From Hyphomicrobiales bacterium (GTDB lineage: Bacteria; Pseudomonadota; Alphaproteobacteria; Rhizobiales; Beijerinckiaceae), in the NCBI GenBank assembly GCA_900299065.1, contig OMIJ01000290.1, forward strand, positions 1 to 8,372: a DNA stretch of 8,372 nucleotides, written 5' to 3'. Of this stretch, positions 6,266-8,372 are shown one piece after another (within the stretch, counting starts at the first letter, position 1; each line of letters starts with the position of its first letter). The translations under genes and the position numbers were made by a program. The notes under the pieces were generated by a model. The model was not told the DNA's origin and did no database searches. It was given only the letters and a program-made list of their open reading frames with translations.

Positions 6266-7081
6266 ATGGACGAACTTGTCTTGACTGAAGCTGCCATATC
6301 AAAACTGACACGTGACCACAAAACATTGCGTGATGAGAGCCCTGCCATCGCTTCGCAGGCCGGATCTTTGGCCGCCCATAATTTGGCCAAGAGCTATGGC
6401 AGTCGTCAAATTGTGCACAATGTCAGTCTGCGTGTGCAGCAAGGTGAAGCCATTGGTCTCTTGGGTCCAAATGGTGCAGGTAAGACAACAGTTTTTTATA
6501 TGATCACAGGTCTGGTCAAACCCGACAAAGGCACGATTGAGATTGATGGACAGAATGTTACAGGCCTGCCCATGTATCAGCGGGCGCGTCTAGGCATTGG
6601 CTATTTGCCACAAGAGGCTTCCATTTTCAGAGGGCTCAGTGTTGAAGAGAATATTCGCGCCGTCCTGGAAGTGACCTTTTCAAAGCGCGATCAGCGCGAG
6701 GCCGAATTAGAACTCTTATTGGATGAGTTCGACATTAAGCGCCTGCGAAAAACGCCCTCCATTGCTTTGTCAGGTGGTGAGCGAAGGCGTTGTGAGATCG
6801 CCAGGGCCTTGGCCAGTCAGCCTTCCTATATGCTGCTGGACGAGCCCTTTGCCGGCATCGATCCCATAGCTGTGGGAGATATTCAGGAATTGGTCCGGCA
6901 TCTCAAACGCCGGGGCATTGGCGTTCTCATCACCGACCATAATGTGCGCGAGACTCTAGGTTTGATTGATAGGGCTTATATTATCAATTCCGGTGAAGTA
7001 TTGACACAAGGAACGGCTGAACAAATCATCGCCAATCCAGATGTGCGACGGATTTACTTGGGCCAGGATTTCCGCATGTGA
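6266..7081 (+). CDS. lptB: LPS export ABC transporter ATP-binding protein LptB
   Basis: A 271-residue cytoplasmic ATPase that drives lipopolysaccharide extraction from the inner membrane together with LptF and LptG, whose genes are not here. All ABC motifs are intact: Walker A GPNGAGKT (67-74), Q-loop in GYLPQEASIFRGLSVEENI (Q116), signature LSGGERRR (168-175), Walker B MLLDEP (189-194), D-loop AGID and the switch histidine in ITDHNVRETL (H225). The motif wording is distinctive for LptB, and the C-terminus YLGQDFRM is also typical. The ABC domain proper starts only at about residue 36 (LAAHNLAKSYGSRQIVHNVSL), so this protein carries an N-terminal extension compared with the roughly 240-residue enterobacterial form. 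Start choice is weak: the ATG at 6266 has GGAA immediately before it and no well-spaced ribosome site; TTG at 6260 or 6326 are alternatives. It lies 23 bp after lptA and is followed by a clear terminator. Confidence 0.94.
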   Translation: MDELVLTEAAISKLTRDHKTLRDESPAIASQAGSLAAHNLAKSYGSRQIVHNVSLRVQQGEAIGLLGPNGAGKTTVFYMITGLVKPDKGTIEIDGQNVTGLPMYQRARLGIGYLPQEASIFRGLSVEENIRAVLEVTFSKRDQREAELELLLDEFDIKRLRKTPSIALSGGERRRCEIARALASQPSYMLLDEPFAGIDPIAVGDIQELVRHLKRRGIGVLITDHNVRETLGLIDRAYIINSGEVLTQGTAEQIIANPDVRRIYLGQDFRM

Positions 7082-7115
7082 GGATCCACTCGGTCGCTAA
7101 TATATTAAGTATTTG

Positions 7116-7133
7116 ATTTTAAACTATTAAAAT
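7116..7133. repeat. AT-only inverted repeat between lptB and rpoN
   Basis: ATTTTAA-ACTA-TTAAAAT is a perfect 7-base inverted repeat made only of A and T, inside a markedly AT-rich stretch (about 7098-7135) after lptB. A wider pair, GTATTT (7109-7114) and AAATAC (7130-7135), overlaps it. It could be a protein-binding or DNA-bending site, but chance symmetry is likely in such AT-rich sequence. It does not resemble a terminator because the stem is pure AT. Confidence 0.35.
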
Positions 7134-7163
7134 ACAAGTCTCGCGATGTTAACACTTCAGCAA

Positions 7164-7191
7164 GTAAGGCAAGTTTTTTGCCTCACTTTTT
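7164..7191 (+). terminator. Intrinsic terminator of the lptCAB operon
   Basis: Stem AGGCAA (7167-7172) pairs with TTGCCT (7178-7183) around a GTTTT loop. Two more pairs, G7164-C7186 and T7165-A7185, extend it beyond one mismatch, and five Ts (7187-7191) follow at once. It sits 83 bp past the lptB stop and 76 bp before rpoN, so it would separate the two transcription units. Confidence 0.7.
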
Positions 7192-7205
7192 ATGCGCTCT
7201 ATGCT
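7178..7205 (+). promoter_or_regulatory. Possible rpoN promoter overlapping the terminator
   Basis: TTGCCT (7178-7183), a 16-base spacer and TATGCT (7200-7205) form a moderate sigma-70-type promoter with the -35 in the 3' arm of the terminator hairpin. The start of transcription would fall near 7212, about 55 bases before the rpoN ATG. No -24/-12 promoter was found in the gap. Confidence 0.35.
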
Positions 7206-7217
7206 ACAAGCAAGAAA

Positions 7218-7246
7218 TGGGCCGCCTGACACAGGTGCCTTGCCCA
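7218..7246 (+). other. Possible structured leader before rpoN
   Basis: TGGGC (7218-7222) can pair with GCCCA (7242-7246), enclosing a second small stem CCTG/CAGG (7225-7228, 7232-7235) with an ACA loop. If transcription starts near 7212, this two-part hairpin would open the rpoN mRNA and end about 20 bases before the start codon. No known riboswitch or leader family is recognised. Confidence 0.25.
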
Positions 7247-7266
7247 TCGAGTTTGAGTAATGCAGC

Positions 7267-8372
7267 ATGGCGCTCTCGACTAAGCTAATGATGCGCCAGG
7301 GTCAGTCCCTGGTCATGACGCCGCAGCTTCTGCAGGCGATTAAATTGCTGCAATTGTCCAATCTGGAGCTTGCCGCCTTTGTCGAGGAAGAGCTTGAGCG
7401 CAACCCCCTGCTTGAGCGTGTCGATGATCGCCAGGATGGCTCTGAAACCTCGCTCAATGCTCAAAGTGATGCCGCGGGTGATGCAGATTTCAATGCGCAA
7501 GATGAAGCGGCAGATTTTTCAGATCAGGCCGACAGGCAGGAAGGCGATTGGGCCTCGGAACAATTGGATATTGATGCTCGCTCTTTAGAATCCAATCTGG
7601 GAACAGAAATCGAAAATAATTTCGATCTCGATCGCTCTGCCCCCTCGACCGAGACTTTTTCAACAACAGAAAGCGCTGATTTTTCTGCATCCTCATGGAC
7701 CGGAGCGCCAGGTGGATCGGGTGATGAGGAAGCTCCAAATCTGGAGGCCTACGTCGCCTCTAAAATCACTCTGGCGGATCATTTGTCAGAGCAATTGGCC
7801 CTAGCCGTAAAGGATCCGGTTGATCGATTGATTGCACAATCTTTGATCGATTCGTTGGATGAAAATGGCTATTTGCATGAAGAGCTGGAAGAAATTGCAG
7901 ATCGCTTGGGCATAGAGATCCAGCGTGTTGAAAATAATCTTAAAGTCATTCAAACTTTCGATCCCAGCGGCGTTGGTGCGCGCAATCTGGCAGAATGTTT
8001 GGCCATTCAATTACGCGAATTGGATCGTTTTGATCCGGCGATGCAGATGTTGATTGCTAATCTTCCTTTACTGGCAAAACGGGATTTTGTTGCTCTTCGT
8101 AAACTCTGCGGCGTTGATGAAGACGATATGTCAGATATGGTGCGTGAGATTCGCAATCTTGATCCAAAGCCGGGCCGTGCCTTTGGCGGGGCGCCTGTTC
8201 AGCCTGTCATTCCCGATGTAACTGTCCGAAGAGCCAGTGATGGCTCCTGGTTTGTCGAGCTCAATGCTGATGGATTGCCGCGCGTTCTGGTCAATCAGAC
8301 TTATGCGGCACAAGTTTCCAAAGCGCGTGGCTCAGCTGAAGACAAAAGTTTTGTTTCGAATTGCCTTCAGAC
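7267..8372 (+). CDS. rpoN: RNA polymerase sigma-54 factor RpoN (3' end beyond the window)
   Basis: The frame is open from the ATG at 7267 to the window edge, giving the first 368 residues of an alternative sigma factor of normally about 500. Sigma-54 binds core RNA polymerase, recognises -24/-12 promoters and needs an AAA+ activator to open DNA. Region I is clear: RQGQSLVMTPQLLQAIKLLQLSNLEL (10-35) through EEELERNPLLERVDD. An acidic, serine/threonine-rich linker (region II) covers about 52-158. The core-binding domain follows, with KITLADHLSEQLALA (166-180), SLIDSLDENGYL (192-203), TFDPSGVGARNLAECL (230-245) and NLDPKPGRAF (297-306). The C-terminal helix-turn-helix and RpoN box lie outside. 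No frameshift is seen. The ribosome site is weak (GAG nine bases upstream). The lptB-rpoN order is the usual one in alpha- and gammaproteobacteria, where hpf and ptsN commonly follow. Confidence 0.95.
   Translation, partial: MALSTKLMMRQGQSLVMTPQLLQAIKLLQLSNLELAAFVEEELERNPLLERVDDRQDGSETSLNAQSDAAGDADFNAQDEAADFSDQADRQEGDWASEQLDIDARSLESNLGTEIENNFDLDRSAPSTETFSTTESADFSASSWTGAPGGSGDEEAPNLEAYVASKITLADHLSEQLALAVKDPVDRLIAQSLIDSLDENGYLHEELEEIADRLGIEIQRVENNLKVIQTFDPSGVGARNLAECLAIQLRELDRFDPAMQMLIANLPLLAKRDFVALRKLCGVDEDDMSDMVREIRNLDPKPGRAFGGAPVQPVIPDVTVRRASDGSWFVELNADGLPRVLVNQTYAAQVSKARGSAEDKSFVSNCLQ

Noticed and set aside
7082..7266. A -24/-12 promoter for autoregulation of rpoN
   Set aside because: I looked for GG and GC pairs with the required spacing in the gap on the plus strand and found none with flanking consensus.

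Overview
The window looks like ordinary chromosome from an alphaproteobacterium, most likely of the order Hyphomicrobiales (Rhizobiales). The evidence is the gene order lptC-lptA-lptB-rpoN, an NrnC-type short RNase D beside a CCA-encoding tRNA-Leu, a complex I NDUFA9-family protein, and a malonyl-CoA synthetase that closely resembles the Rhodopseudomonas/rhizobial MatB type. Base composition by eye is moderate, around half G+C, and fairly even apart from an AT-rich stretch before rpoN. No insertion sequence, phage gene, CRISPR array or other sign of recent transfer was seen.

Left part (1-3905): the 3' end of an ABC importer ATPase (PotA/FbpC/MalK class) runs rightward and meets the malonyl-CoA synthetase gene matB head-on, with their stop codons directly adjacent (TGA|TCA). 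Divergent from matB across a 131-bp gap is a four-helix-type EI24/CysZ-like membrane protein. It in turn converges on a leftward gene for an NAD(P)-binding SDR-like protein of the complex I NDUFA9 family.

Middle (3906-4842): a tRNA-Leu(CAG) with a plausible sigma-70-type promoter is followed 59 bp later by nrnC, a DEDDy 3'-5' exoribonuclease. No terminator is visible between them, so they may share a transcript.

Right part (4843-8372): lptC, lptA and lptB form a compact operon encoding the periplasmic bitopic subunit, the periplasmic bridge and the cytoplasmic ATPase of the lipopolysaccharide export machine. A good intrinsic terminator follows lptB. The 185-bp lptB-rpoN gap also holds an AT-only inverted repeat, a weak promoter candidate and a possible leader hairpin. 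rpoN (sigma-54) starts at 7267 and is cut by the window edge before its DNA-binding region.

The genes are mostly housekeeping: LPS transport, RNA turnover, alternative sigma factor, acyl-CoA activation. I found no convincing undescribed system. The items worth a second look are small: the zero-gap convergent stops, the possible tRNA-nrnC transcript, the LptB N-terminal extension, a solitary matB, and the structured rpoN upstream region.
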